NCBI RefSeq assembly: GCF_000023025.1
Contig: NC_012997.1
Coordinates: forward strand, 2,477,125 to 2,541,124
DNA: 64,000 nt
Direction of reading: 5' to 3'
DNA from: Teredinibacter turnerae T7901
GTDB taxonomy: Bacteria; Pseudomonadota; Gammaproteobacteria; Pseudomonadales; Cellvibrionaceae
Of the stretch, positions 37,865 through 49,600 are shown one piece after another. A program made the translations under genes and the position numbers. Under the pieces are notes generated by a model that worked only from the letters and a program-made list of their open reading frames with translations, was not told where the DNA came from and ran no database searches. How positions within the stretch are numbered: the first letter of the stretch is position 1; each line of letters begins with the position of its first letter.

Positions 37865-39118
37865 ATGAAGTTTATTTCAACGTCCGCCAAATTGGCTATT
37901 ACATTTATTTCCGCACTATTCGTTTTAATGCTCAGTGGTTGTATGTCAACGTCTGAACCGCATTCAGACAATCGCGCCTGGGTAACAACCTGGGCAACCG
38001 CCACCGAGGATATACGGGAAGGGTTTTGGATGTCCAAAGGCCATTTTCCTCCCAAACCTCTAAAAAATGACACCCTGCGAATGTTTATGCGTACATCGAT
38101 CGGCGGAGATACGCTGCGCATTAAATTCTCGAACGAATTTGGCATGAGCCCGATAACCATTCAGGTTGCGCATATCGCGGAAGCGGCTACGCCAGACGCC
38201 AGCGCGACCGATGGTGCGATTAACACGGCCACCGACACGGCCCTGACCTTTGGTGGAGCGACTGGAACGGTAATAGCGGCTGGCGAAACTGTCTACTCCG
38301 ACCCGGTAGAATTTAAACTTGCTCCCCTGGACGTTGTTGCGTTGAGCGTTAAATATGGTGATATCGCAGAGAAACCGATTACCGGCCATAGAGGTGCACG
38401 TACGACCTCTTTCTTCGCAACTGGTGATAAAGTGTCTGCACCGAACTTGGCCGATGCGGTTAAAAAAGATGTTTGGTACACCACAACGGCCATTGAGGTG
38501 TTACAACCTGACTCATTTAAAACTATCGTTGCGATGGGTGACTCCATCACCGATGGCTATGGTACCAAATACAATCACCACACCCGCTGGACCGACTATC
38601 TCGCCGAGCGCCTGACCAACAATCCGGCGACTGCAACGGTTGGTATGGCCAACGTTGGTATCGGCGGCGCAGGTTCCGAAATGTCCGTTGAACGTTATGG
38701 TCGGGACGTTAGCAATATTAAGGGCGCGAACTGGCTGATTATTTTTATTGGGGTTAACGATATTGTGTATGGCAACAATCGCCCGGCTTCATATGTTATC
38801 GACAACTACAAAGCGATGGCAGACAAAGCTCACGCGGAAGGCTTAATGGTCTATGGTGTTACGATTACCCCTATGGGCAAACACAGCGAAGACGCTGACA
38901 AAGAGAATGTCAGGCAAGAGGTAAACCACTGGATACGCGTAACCGCGCAGAAAGAAGGCTATTACGACGGGTTTATTGACTTCGATGAAATCGTGCGCGA
39001 TCCGCAAAAGCCGACGCATATGCTACCGGAGTATGCTGTCGATGATCTGCATTTGAATATAACAGGCTATAAAACGCTGGCTGATGCCGTAGATCTGACC
39101 CTGTTTGAAGATAAATAA
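37865..39118 (+). CDS. SGNH/GDSL-family esterase lipoprotein
   Basis: Hydrolase of about 417 residues, probably a carbohydrate esterase. The N-terminus has a lipoprotein signal with lipobox LSGC (cleavage before Cys at about residue 26), so it is anchored in a membrane facing the periplasm or outside. WVTTWATATED marks the start of the mature enzyme family. Catalytic blocks are MGDSITDGYG with the nucleophile Ser, GIGGAGSEM, FIGVNDIVYG, and the Asp-x-x-His pair in DDLHLNITGY. ATG 37865 is chosen; a TTG two codons earlier is in frame but less likely. Fourth gene of the receptor-halogenase operon. De-esterification of an oligosaccharide brought in by the receptor would fit. Confidence 0.9.
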   Translation: MKFISTSAKLAITFISALFVLMLSGCMSTSEPHSDNRAWVTTWATATEDIREGFWMSKGHFPPKPLKNDTLRMFMRTSIGGDTLRIKFSNEFGMSPITIQVAHIAEAATPDASATDGAINTATDTALTFGGATGTVIAAGETVYSDPVEFKLAPLDVVALSVKYGDIAEKPITGHRGARTTSFFATGDKVSAPNLADAVKKDVWYTTTAIEVLQPDSFKTIVAMGDSITDGYGTKYNHHTRWTDYLAERLTNNPATATVGMANVGIGGAGSEMSVERYGRDVSNIKGANWLIIFIGVNDIVYGNNRPASYVIDNYKAMADKAHAEGLMVYGVTITPMGKHSEDADKENVRQEVNHWIRVTAQKEGYYDGFIDFDEIVRDPQKPTHMLPEYAVDDLHLNITGYKTLADAVDLTLFEDK

Positions 39119-40005
39119 CCGACGCTTTACTCTGCGTCTGCGGTTAAAAAATAAAACGCGACGCAGCTTCATGTGAGCAACTATTATTCTGGGGTCAATG
39201 ACTCTCTCTGGCCCTAGAATTAGCATGAAGACAATCCAACAAATAACGAGCTACGTAAGTGGTCCGTTTAATCGTACTACTAGTTCCACACATATCACTT
39301 GTACATATCACTTGTACATATCACTTATACATATCACACAAAAATACTGCAACCACTACACATTGTGGTAAATGTAACTGCGTTATTAATTCTATACACA
39401 AGCTGACTTCAGTGATTTCGTAGTAATTTTCGCTTCCACAGATATCGGCAAAGCTTTTTGCAACACTCATAAAACCAATTAACTGAGGTAATGCAAACGC
39501 GTGCTACTACCTCGCGGTCGAGGGCGCACTTTACCAATATTTCCCCTCCCAGCCCCCCCAAAAAAAAGTATCGATGCCTGACCACAGCGAAATTGGCCCG
39601 GTCAGCGTTTAAACGGAACCTCTGCGCTAGCACGCCTCAAGTGTTGTGCTAGGGCTTCCAAACACAGATAGACTTTGCTGACCTAGTTTGTTGGCCATTG
39701 CTTAACCAGAACACTTTTTTACCAAGATCGAAACTTTTTAAGTTATCAAGCTGTACGCGTCATTTGTGTAAAGGCTTCGACTGTGTCTAGCTGTTAGAAA
39801 TGTTTTGTAACGACAAAAATCACACCTAATTAAAATTGCGGAGAGTTTTGCCATCTATGTATTTTTTATACGCCATTGCTTCGCAAGGAGAAATGAGAAC
39901 AGGTGGCTGGCGCACAGTGCGCTTGACACTTAGTATGTGTGATTTATCGGGTCGTGATTACATTAGGTCTAACATCATTTTTAAAAAGAAACTTCGGTAA
40001 ATAAT
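39119..40005. other. Intergenic region upstream of the GH43-type gene
   Basis: About 890 bases, no supported gene. It starts with a hairpin at the SGNH stop (TAACCGACGC...GCGTC..CGGTTA, 39116-39146) that is followed by A rather than T residues, and contains the tandem repeat at 39290-39337. Confidence 0.55.
39290..39337. repeat. Tandem repeat, 13-bp unit, 3.7 copies
   Basis: ACATATCACTTGT at 39290 and 39303, ACATATCACTTAT at 39316, then a partial ACATATCAC at 39329. Non-coding, between the SGNH and GH43-type genes. Confidence 0.88.
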
Positions 40006-41634
40006 ATGAAAAATATCAAGCGTAGAACTCTTTTTAAAGGCATAGGCGCAAGTGCCCTTCCTCTCCCTGCTTTTGGAGGTACGGCAACTTCTGCTTTCTC
40101 ATCACCACAAAATCCCTGTGAATCCAACCCTCCAATACAATGGGGTGTCGGCGTTGAGGGGCAGCGAAAGGCAGATCTTGGCAATGGGCGCTATATCAAC
40201 CCGATTGTACCGGGAGATCACCCTGACCCGACTGTGTTGAAAGATGGTGACGATTATTACATGACATTTTCATCTTTCAATTCTTATCCCGGTATAACCA
40301 TTTGGCATTCAAAAGATCTGGTGAACTGGGTTCCTATCGGCTCCGTCCTGCAACAATACATCGGCACGGTGTGGGCGCTAGACATGTGTAAGGTGGGGAA
40401 TCGCTACTATGTGTATATTCCGGCGGCACCAGAGGGCAAGCCGTGGTCAATATATGTTATCTGGACAGATGATATCCGTGGCAAATGGAGCGATCCGATC
40501 GATCTAAAAATTGAAGGCTGTATAGATCCTGGTCACGTTGTGGGGGAAGATGGCAAACGCTACTTATTCGTAAATGGGATTCGAAAAATTCGTCTGACAG
40601 ATGACGGTTTGGCCACTGACGGTACATTAGTTCACGCCTATGACCCGTGGCGCTACCCAGAAAACTGGGTGGTAGAAAACTTTGCTCCAGAAGGCCCCAA
40701 ATTACTACGCAAAGACGATTGGTTTTATTTAGTAACGGCTGTTGGTGGTACCGCGGGCCCGGTAACTGGGCACATGGTCATTGCCGCACGCTCAAAATCC
40801 ATACATGGGCCATGGGAGCACTGTCCGAATAACCCACTGGTGCGCACAGTGTCAGATCAAGAACTCTGGTGGTCCAAAGGTCACGCGACCCTGGTGGAGG
40901 GGCCTCATGGTAAATGGTATATGGTGTACCACGCCTACGAGAATGGCTTTCGGACACTTGGTCGGCAAACACTGCTCGAGCCTATTGAATGGACGGAAGA
41001 CGGTTGGTTCCGCGCGGTAGGTGGAGATTTGTCTCTCCCCTTATCTAAGCCGGCAGATCTGGAAAATCAACCCAATGGTAGTGCTTTGTCCGATGAGTTC
41101 TCCACTAATAAATTCGGCGTGCAATGGGTTTTTCACGAGCCAAAACGTAGCGAGAACCAACGAGTAACATATAAGAACGGCGCTCTCGTGCTAAAGGCCG
41201 CGGGTACGTCACCCGCAGACAGCTCCCCTCTCGTGTTCAATGTCCCTGATCGTTCCTACCAGGTGGAGGTGGATATTGAAATTGAGCCAAATGCTGAAGG
41301 TGGCCTGATGGTTTTTTACAATCACAAAGCGTTTGTAGGTGTTGGCTTCACGGAAACATTTGTTAAAAACTACCAATATGCGGAAGAGCACCCTTGGGCT
41401 CGTGTACCCGTAAATACAAAAAGAGTTCGTGCAAGGATGGTGAATAATAAGAACGTACTAACGTTTTATTACTCCCACGACAAAGGTAAAACCTGGCGAC
41501 TGCACCCCACCAGAATGGAAGTTTCTGGGCTGCATCACAATGTGTTTGGAGGTTTTTTGGCGCTACGAGTGGGACTGTTCAGCGTTGGTGGCGGCAAGGT
41601 AGAATTCGGTAAGCTTACCTATTCGGCACTCTAG
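40006..41634 (+). CDS. Tat-exported GH43-family glycosidase
   Basis: 542 residues. The N-terminus carries a twin-arginine signal (KRRTLFKG, then a hydrophobic Ala/Leu stretch), so it is exported folded. The five-bladed propeller catalytic domain (about 60-350) begins NPIVPGDHPDPTV with the base Asp; GCIDPGHV holds the pKa-modulating Asp; APEGPKLL holds the acid Glu. A C-terminal beta-sandwich (about 360-540, ALSDEFSTNKFGVQW, EGGLMVFYNH) is the accessory domain usual in GH43 beta-xylosidase/arabinosidase groups. The substrate is probably xylose- or arabinose-containing side chains. It stands alone after a 0.9-kb gap from the receptor operon and is convergent with the NRPS operon. Confidence 0.9.
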   Translation: MKNIKRRTLFKGIGASALPLPAFGGTATSAFSSPQNPCESNPPIQWGVGVEGQRKADLGNGRYINPIVPGDHPDPTVLKDGDDYYMTFSSFNSYPGITIWHSKDLVNWVPIGSVLQQYIGTVWALDMCKVGNRYYVYIPAAPEGKPWSIYVIWTDDIRGKWSDPIDLKIEGCIDPGHVVGEDGKRYLFVNGIRKIRLTDDGLATDGTLVHAYDPWRYPENWVVENFAPEGPKLLRKDDWFYLVTAVGGTAGPVTGHMVIAARSKSIHGPWEHCPNNPLVRTVSDQELWWSKGHATLVEGPHGKWYMVYHAYENGFRTLGRQTLLEPIEWTEDGWFRAVGGDLSLPLSKPADLENQPNGSALSDEFSTNKFGVQWVFHEPKRSENQRVTYKNGALVLKAAGTSPADSSPLVFNVPDRSYQVEVDIEIEPNAEGGLMVFYNHKAFVGVGFTETFVKNYQYAEEHPWARVPVNTKRVRARMVNNKNVLTFYYSHDKGKTWRLHPTRMEVSGLHHNVFGGFLALRVGLFSVGGGKVEFGKLTYSAL

Positions 41635-41949
41635 TATTATTCGCAAAAACTCGTTTGAAAATTTAAAGACGAAAAGGCGATTAAAAGCTTCGCTAAACTT
41701 ATTGCCGACATACTAGACGTTCAGTGAAAGCCTAGGAGAAAGCCGTCACGAAGATGAAATTGAAGCTAGAGTTCAGCTAGCTATGCTTGATGTAACTATG
41801 CTTGATGTGTTGAATACAAAAGGCTCATATACTCTTTCAAGCCAATTCAAGTCAAGCATTTTTTCTATATGAAAACTGCACCTCCGGTGTGCTAGATAAC
41901 CGAAAATAGTGGGGTAAATCCCCCACTAAACATAATTTTCAGCAGAGTA
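41635..41949. other. Intergenic region between convergent GH43 and NRPS operon
   Basis: 315 bases; no gene seen. Two near copies of CTATGCTTGATGT lie around 41781-41807. The NRPS-operon terminator is at its right end. Confidence 0.55.
41902..41928 (-). terminator. Terminator of the NRPS operon
   Basis: TAGTGGGG (41907-41914) pairs perfectly with CCCCACTA (41921-41928) around a 6-base loop; on the minus strand it is followed by TTTTC. It begins 21 bases after the stop of the last operon gene. Confidence 0.8.
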
Positions 41950-43545
41950 TTAGAGTACGATTATTTTTTTTCCGAATAATCGTTCAGCTGGAATATTGCG
42001 CTTTTCGCATTCGTCTAAAGCTTTTTGTGACTCCTGTATTTGCTCTGCATCGTCGGTGTAATCCAGACCGATAAAGTACTTGTACCATGGCTCCATCCCA
42101 AGCGCATAAATAAATACGCTTTTCGGTGCCAACAGGTCAATTATTTCAAGTGCCTGGGTAGAATCCGACCCGTTCAAACGTCGCGAGTCACGAATATTCT
42201 GTGCGACTTTTTTTGTGTTAAGCGCGCCGTATAACCAGGTGTAGGGTGCCCCGACACATTCCATGCCCACAGCAAAAATGTCGGCATCGTGTAATAGAGG
42301 TTGCAAATGACGGTACAAATTTATATCCGGGTTGGCGGAATCTGCACCGAAAAAGCATTTCTTACCTTGTAGCTCAACCAGCCACGCAGATTTACTGCGT
42401 ATGTCCAGGTCGCCGTGCTCGCCGAGGAATGGGATGGCGGTTATTCTACCTTCGGGCAAATTAACTTGATCCAAGTCTTCAACTTCCTCCACTTTAAAGC
42501 CTAGTTGCCTCAAAATTAGCTTCATTGAGGGGTCCGCTAAACTGCCACCGTTATTTTTGGGGACCAGAATAGTGCCTATTTTGTATCTAAGCTGTAATAG
42601 CGTCTCGATGTTGATGTGATCTTGATGATTATGGGTTACACATACGTAATCAATAAAAGGTGGAAGTTCACTGAAGCTAATAATTTCATCAGCGTATTGC
42701 TCACCTCTGCTCGCGATTACTGGGTCGATCAGCACACACACTTCGCATGTTTCTACCATAAAACCGGCGTGCCCGGTATAGGTTAATCGGACTTCGGACG
42801 CGGCTGGCCGAACGTATTGTTTTGCGGGTGCGCTTTCGGTAAATATCTCACCGACTGAGAGCCCGCCATTCAGCGTTTTATCGGCGAATAAGGCGTCCAG
42901 TTCGCTCGCTGATATTGGTGTTTCTCGGCTTTTGCATAAAATATCCCAGAACTCGTCATTAAATTGCGCATTAATTTGCAGATGGTTTTCATCCGGCAGT
43001 CTGGGTGTGCTAAAAACGAATGGACGATCCCCTACTTTAGAAATCATACCTATTGAAAGCGACTGTAGCTCCGGCTTGTAATACGGACTGCGGTACATGA
43101 GCGGTTCGATAAATCGATAGGATGGATGGTGATCCAAGTGCATAAAGAGTTCAACATATCCCTTTAACCCGTCGGGTACCTGTTGATAAAGGTAATCGAT
43201 ACTTTCGCCGCTGGTGTGATTAGCCACGTGTTCGTTCAGTTTTTTAATATCTGTCGATAGAGAAACCAGATCACCGCATTTTTGTTCAATTTCTCCAATC
43301 AAACGCTTTATATCGCCCAATTGTTCCAGTGAACAATCAACGAAATCGCCACCAGTCATTGAGTTATAGTCCTTCGCCAATATATGCAGTTCGTGATTTT
43401 TTACATACGACTTCATTATGCGGCGGTGAGTATTGGTGATATGACGAGCTGCGGTTGCGGGGGCAATAAGATATGGCCACGCGTACCATTGGTTAAACAG
43501 TGGTTCAATATAGACGTCTTCTTTTAAGTAAAATTGTTGGCTCAT
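41950..43545 (-). CDS. CmlA-like diiron beta-hydroxylase (MBL fold) of the NRPS operon
   Basis: 531 residues, the size of CmlA, the chloramphenicol-pathway enzyme that hydroxylates the beta carbon of a carrier-bound amino acid. The N-terminal half matches the CmlA-type N-terminal domain (VYIEPLFNQWYAWPYLI, HRRIMKSYV, GGDFVD). The C-terminal half is a metallo-beta-lactamase fold with metal motif THNHQDH, a Glu in FLGEHGDLD at the place of the extra diiron ligand, Asp in FFGADSANPD, and YALGMEPW near the end. It lies 131 bases downstream of the thioesterase-ending NRPS gene in the same direction and before a terminator, so it is the last gene of the operon. Likely role: beta-hydroxylation of one NRPS-tethered residue; which one is unknown. 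A plain MBL hydrolase is the alternative. Confidence 0.8.
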   Translation of the reverse strand: MSQQFYLKEDVYIEPLFNQWYAWPYLIAPATAARHITNTHRRIMKSYVKNHELHILAKDYNSMTGGDFVDCSLEQLGDIKRLIGEIEQKCGDLVSLSTDIKKLNEHVANHTSGESIDYLYQQVPDGLKGYVELFMHLDHHPSYRFIEPLMYRSPYYKPELQSLSIGMISKVGDRPFVFSTPRLPDENHLQINAQFNDEFWDILCKSRETPISASELDALFADKTLNGGLSVGEIFTESAPAKQYVRPAASEVRLTYTGHAGFMVETCEVCVLIDPVIASRGEQYADEIISFSELPPFIDYVCVTHNHQDHINIETLLQLRYKIGTILVPKNNGGSLADPSMKLILRQLGFKVEEVEDLDQVNLPEGRITAIPFLGEHGDLDIRSKSAWLVELQGKKCFFGADSANPDINLYRHLQPLLHDADIFAVGMECVGAPYTWLYGALNTKKVAQNIRDSRRLNGSDSTQALEIIDLLAPKSVFIYALGMEPWYKYFIGLDYTDDAEQIQESQKALDECEKRNIPAERLFGKKIIVL

Positions 43546-43676
43546 ATGATTGACTCAATTCCTTTATTCATAAAGCTTGGATTCTTGGAGAGCGGCAGAT
43601 TGTTCAGCGGTAAGCGGCATTTTTTACAATGCCCGCCCTGATAACGCTCCAATCGTTCGCTCTGAGTACAAAGCTA

Positions 43677-46600
43677 TCAGGCCGAAACCCATTTTCGATT
43701 TCGCTGCATCTCTTTTTTAATAAGCCCGCCAATCTCAGCTGCCGCTTCCCCACGCATCATGAGGTGATGTTCCGCTGAGATTTCGCAGTGCTGGTTTTCA
43801 CTTGCATGTACGGTGTTAAGCCAGTCTTCGAATATGTCGCGCTTGAGTTGCGATGGGTTTTTGGAGGCGGTAATTAGCATGGACTTTCCGCCTATGCTGA
43901 ACTCCGGAACAGACCTGTCGACTTTGTTAAAGTCGATTCCAAATTGCAATCCCACAGAGATCTGCTCGGCTGACATAGGATTATCCGCACCGGTCAGGTT
44001 CGCGAGGTAATCCGCAACGAGCGTGATTTGTTCTGTCATGGGCTTACCATTGATTGCTGACTGGATATCACTTGGAAGAACAAAAGACGTTTCTGGACTT
44101 TCTTCGTCCTGGAGCTCTATTTGAAGCACATCCATCAAGTGTTGCTCGTCAGTTTGTTCCGCTTTATTGGTACGTTGTAAAAGTGCGTCGATGATAAACA
44201 ATCGCTGTACCTCGTCCTTGTGACGAACCAGCCTGTTTGCGACCATTGCTGCGATATTACCCCCTGCTGACCAACCGGCGATGTTGTACGGGCCTGATGG
44301 TTGATAAGCGCGCATTTCATGAATATAAAATTCAGCCAACTCGCTAAACTGTTCAAACCTTACTACCTGACTATCGTTAAAGGGGGCTTGCACACCATAA
44401 ACAGGGCATACTTTTTCGAGTGCTTTGGCGAGACCCAGATAGCCATCACAGCGACCGCCGTAGGGATGAAATATAAATAGCGGACTGCCCTGTGTGCACT
44501 GATTTAAGCGGATAATACATCGACCATGATTTTGCGTACCTGGCTGTTTTAGTGTTCGCGCAAAATCGCGAATAGATGGTTTTTCATAAAGCTGTTTGAG
44601 CGATGCGTCAATTCCCTGCTGCTTCATTTTCGCCAACACCTTAAGCATGAGTAATGAATGCGCGCCTAGTGAGAATATATTTTGGGTAACGCTGATACTG
44701 TTCTCGTCCAGTTCTAACAGTTCGCTCCAGATCGACAGAAGTTGGCTTTCCAATTTGTTCGTCGGTCTGACTACGTCACCATCGCCCATTGTCTCTGCTG
44801 GTATGGGCAAACGCGATCTATCAATTTTGCCGTTTTCGTTTAGCGGCAGCTTGTCGAGCGGGACTATAAACGCGGGAACCATAAAGTCTGGCAGTAGGGA
44901 CAACAACGCCTGTCTAATTTGGGCAACCTGAGTGGCATCGTCTTCTGGCCCGCTGGCAAGGGTTACATAAGTAACGATTTGCGTGCCCGTATTTTTACCG
45001 TGCTGCGCACAGCTGAATGAAGTGACAACAGAGGGGTGATCGGACACATGCTGGTTGATTTCGTCGAGCTCCACTCTAAAACCACGAATTTTCAACTGAT
45101 TATCTGTACGACCAATAAACTCCAGGGTCCCTTTCTCTGTTAAGCGTGCTTTGTCGCCAGTTTTGTAAAGCCGCCGATCGTGACCTGCAATAGAGACTGT
45201 GACAAACGACTCTTCAGTGTTCATCGCTCGGTTTAAATATCCGCGCGCGAGGCCAGTTCCCTCAATATACATCTCCCCTGCACAACCGACGGGTACACTA
45301 CGTCTACTGCTGTCCAGCAAGTGCACGACCATATTATCTATTGGCAAACCAATCGTGCTTGTCTGGCTTTCATTTATGACGGCATAGGTCGTATCGACCG
45401 TTGCCTCTGTTGGACCGTAAACGTTGATAAAATTGCGATCAATCTGACTGCCAATTTTCACCAGTTGCTGCCAAAGACGCTGAGTTATCGCTTCACCGCC
45501 AATCAGAATGTGTGGCAAACGGCGCGCCCTGGTTTCTGCGCAGGTTAAAACGATTTCGGTAAGTGACGGCGTCATGTCAACTACATCAATCGCGTTGTCC
45601 GTCAGATAAGTTATGAGCGCGTCTGGATCTAAGCGAATGTCCGCATTTATCAGGTATAAAGTGCGACCAAAGCCAAGCTGAGTGATAACTTTAAGAGACG
45701 AATCAAACGCAACGGGCGCGTTAAGTGCCCAGTTTTGCGCATGGTGACCAAATTGCTCATTCGCCAGCGCATTCATCCAGCAGGCAAGATTGACTATCGA
45801 GCGATGCTCTACCATCACACCCTTAGGCTTTCCGGTAGATCCGGAGGTGTAGATGACATAGGCGAGCGCGCGGGGGTTGATGTCGCTGAGGTTGAGGTTG
45901 TCGTTATCCAGGGTAAGGAGTTCGGCCTGGATGTGGTCGCTGTCGAGGGCGAGGGTTTGGCACTGGTGCTCGGTGCTGGCGAGTTCGCTGACCCCGGCGG
46001 TGACCACCCAGTTGACGCCGCTGTCTTCCAACAGGTGCGTCTGCCGCGCAGGCGGGTAGTTCGGGTCGATAGGCACATAGGCAGCGCCGGCTTTGAGGAT
46101 GCCGATCAGGCCGACCAGCATGGCGCAAGACCGCGTGGCGCACAGGCCAACCAGGGTCTGGGTGCTAACCCCCCTCGCCCGCAACGCCCGCGCCACCTGG
46201 TTTGCTTGCGCGTTTAGCTGGGCATAGCTGAGTTCGCCGTCGTCGGCGACAACCGCTATTGCATCCGGTGTCCGTGTGACCTGGGCTTCGAACTGGGTGT
46301 GCAGGCAGGTATCGGGGTACGCCACCCTCGGCCCTTGCAGCGCGGTGAGCGCCTGCTGGGTCTCCGCCGCACTGAGCAGACTCAGCTCGCCGACGTGCGT
46401 GGCGCTGTCCAGTTGTTGCAGCACCCGCAACAGCTGCTGCCCCAGGCGTTCCACCTGGGCCTGGGACAACTGGGCCGGCTGATAGGTCAGTTTCACATGC
46501 AGGCAGTCCGACAGGCTGGCGGTGATCGATAAGGGGTAGTTGGTGGCTTCCACGCTGGCGCTACCGACCACCCGCAACGCCGCCGGATCGACCTCATCAC

Positions 46601-49600
46601 GTTGCTCGCGCAAGCGATCCACCGGGTAGTTTTCAAACACCAGCAGGCTGTCAAACAGCGGGCTGATGCCCCGCTCCCGCTGAAGATCCGCCAGCGGGAT
46701 GTAGCTGTAGGTGTTGCGCGCATGTTGTTGCTGATGGAGTGTCTGCAGCCAGGTCTCGATGGGGCTGTCGTTGGGGACGGTCACCACCACGGGCAAGGTA
46801 TTGATAAACAGGCCAACCATACTTTCCACACCGGGCAGGTCGGCGGGCCGTCCGGAGACCGTGGTGCCGAACACGACGGTATCGTCACCGCTGTAGCGTG
46901 CCAGGAGGTAAGACCAGGCCGCCTGTAACAGGGTGTTGACGGTGGTTTGTGTGGATCGCGCCAGGGCGCTGAGGCGGTCGCTGGCGGCGGCGCTGAGCTG
47001 CAGGTGATGCTGGACGGCCGGTGCGGCGAGGTCGTCGACGCTCACCCGTCCACCGGGTAAGGGGGTCGGGCCGTCGATATCGGCCAGCACCTGCTGCCAG
47101 TAGGTGCGCGCGGCGGCCATGTCCTGGCGCTGCCACCAAGCAATGTACTCGCGGTACGGGGTGACCGGGGGCAGCGCGGGGGCCTGCCCGTGTAATGCGG
47201 CGCGGTAAGCGCTTTGCAGTTCGCTGAAGATCAGCCCCAGGCACCAGCCATCACTGAGGGCGTGATGGTGACTCCACAGCAGCTGCGTTTGCGGTTCGCC
47301 CGCCGCGCTCAGGGTCTGGAACAGCGCAACGGCCATCAGTGGTGCCGCATGCAGATTAAACCCCGCCTCGTATTCGGCGTCGCGATACGCTTCGATATGG
47401 GCATTTTGCGCCTCGGCCGATAAGTGGCGCAGGTTATCGCTATGCCAGGGAACCGGCGCATTGGCGAGTACCGCCTGGTGCAACTGGCCGTGATCTTCGC
47501 CCACAAAGGCGGTGCGGAAGATGGCGTGGCGTTGCTGCAAGGTGTGCCAGGCCTGGCGGAAGGCCTGGGTGTCGAGATCCCCCTCGAAGGTCAGCCGCAA
47601 TTGGGTGACGTAGGCGCTGCGTACCAACAGGCTGTGGAACAGTAAGCCGGATTGCATCGGGGTGGCGGGATAGAGGTCTTCCACATCCCTTGGCCGGCAG
47701 TTGAGCTGGTGTGGCCAGTCCCGCACCACGGCATCGTCCATAGCCACCAACGGGAAGTCCGCGGCACTGACGGCACCGCTTTCCGGGTCCAGGCAGTGTT
47801 GGATCAACGCCGTCACACTGTGTTGCACCGCGTCCGCCAGCGCCGCCATGGTCTCGGCACTGTATTGCTGGGGGTCATAACTCAAGTCAAACGACAGGCA
47901 GCCGTCGGCGACCAGGCCGTTGAAGTTCAACGCATGGCTCATGGCGCGCTCAGGACTGACGTCATCGCCACGGGATTCCGGTGCCCCCGCGAACGGGCCA
48001 TCGTCGTTGACGACCTGGTCGAACTGGCCGAGGTAATTGAACACCACCGGGGCCTGGGGCCCATCGGCCAGCACCGGGTCATCGGCCAGATAGCGCAGCA
48101 GGCCATAGCCGATACCGTGATCGGGCACCGCGCGGTACTGCTGTTTTACCTGCTGGATTAACCGGCCCAGGTCGTCGTTGTCGCCGTCCGGCAGACTCAA
48201 CGCCAGGGGGTAAACGCTGGTAAACCAGCCCACGGTTTGCGTGAGGTCGATGCGTTCGTCGCGGCTCTCACGGCCGTGCCCTTCCAGGTCGATAAGGACC
48301 TGAGTACAACCGGACCAGCGGCTAAGCCCCAGCAGCAGCCCGGACAGCAGCAGCTCATTGACCTGGGTGCGGTAGGCGCGCCCGGCCTGGGACAGCAGCG
48401 CGCGGGTGTGTTCGGCGCTCCAGTCGAGGGTGATGTGCCCGGCGTCGCCGTGCTGGCAGCGCGGTTGTTCGGCGTGCAGTCGCTGTGCGTCGGCACTGGC
48501 CAGGCGTGATATCTGCTGATGCCAGTAGGCCTTTTGCGACTGGAAGGCGTCACTGTGAACGTAATCCTGCAACCACTCGCCCCACTGCTGGTAGGCACTG
48601 GTCTTGGCGGCAGGCCGTAGCGGTTGGCCCCGGCTGGCCTGACCCAGCCACTGTTGTGCGTCGTCCAGCAAGATACGCCAGGACACCCCGTCGACAATCA
48701 GGTGGTGTGCTACCAGCAACAGCCGGTAACCGTCTGGGGCACCGTCGTCTGGCCGGTAGTGGATCGCTTTAAACAGCGGGCCGGTGTGGATGTTCATGGC
48801 GCGCTGCTGGGTCTGGGCGTTGCGACTTACACTGTCGGCATCGCGGTAGTCTACCTGTTCCCAGCTGGCGGCCAGCATAGCGTCGTCCAACGGCTGGTGC
48901 TCGGCGCTCCAGTGGTGGTTGGCATCCTGCACAAAGCGCAGGCGCAAGGCATCGTGGCGTTGATACCAGTGGTGCACCACCGCTTGCAGTGCGGCGCTGT
49001 CCAGGTCGGCAGGAACACGTAACAGGACGGCCTGATTAAAATGCTGGCGGTCGCCCGCTTCTTGTAAAAACCGGCGCTGGATCGGCAGCAGTGGCATGGC
49101 GCCGGTGACCGGCCCCTGCGGGATAGCGATACCCTGCCCTTGCGTCACGCACGGCGCGAGGCGGCGGATGGTCTGGTGGGCAAAAAGCTGTTTCACACTC
49201 AGCTGCAAGCCCTGTTGCAATGCCCGCGAGACCAGTTGGATCGACAGTATCGAGTCGCCGCCCAGTTCGAAGAAGTTGGCGTTGACACTCAAGGTGGCGG
49301 GATCGCGACCCAGCAGCTCCGCCCAGAGGTTGACCAGTTGCTGTTCGATGGCGTTGGCCGGGGGCTGGTAGTCGGCCCCGGCGGACTCGCTCAGGGTGGG
49401 TACCGGTAAGGCGTTGCGGTCGATCTTGCCGTTGGCGGTGAGCGGCAAGGCGGCCAGGGGTTCAATGGCGGCGGGCACCATGTAGTCCGGCAGGTCCTGT
49501 TGTAAGGCGTCGCGCAGGCGGGTGCGCAGGGCATCGGCGGTCGCGGCATCCAGACTGGGATGCTCATCACTGACGACATAGGCACAGAGGGCTTTTTGCC

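Noticed and set aside
39116-39146. Hairpin after the SGNH gene as a terminator
   Set aside because: The stem is followed by an A-run on the plus strand, not T; no minus-strand gene uses it.
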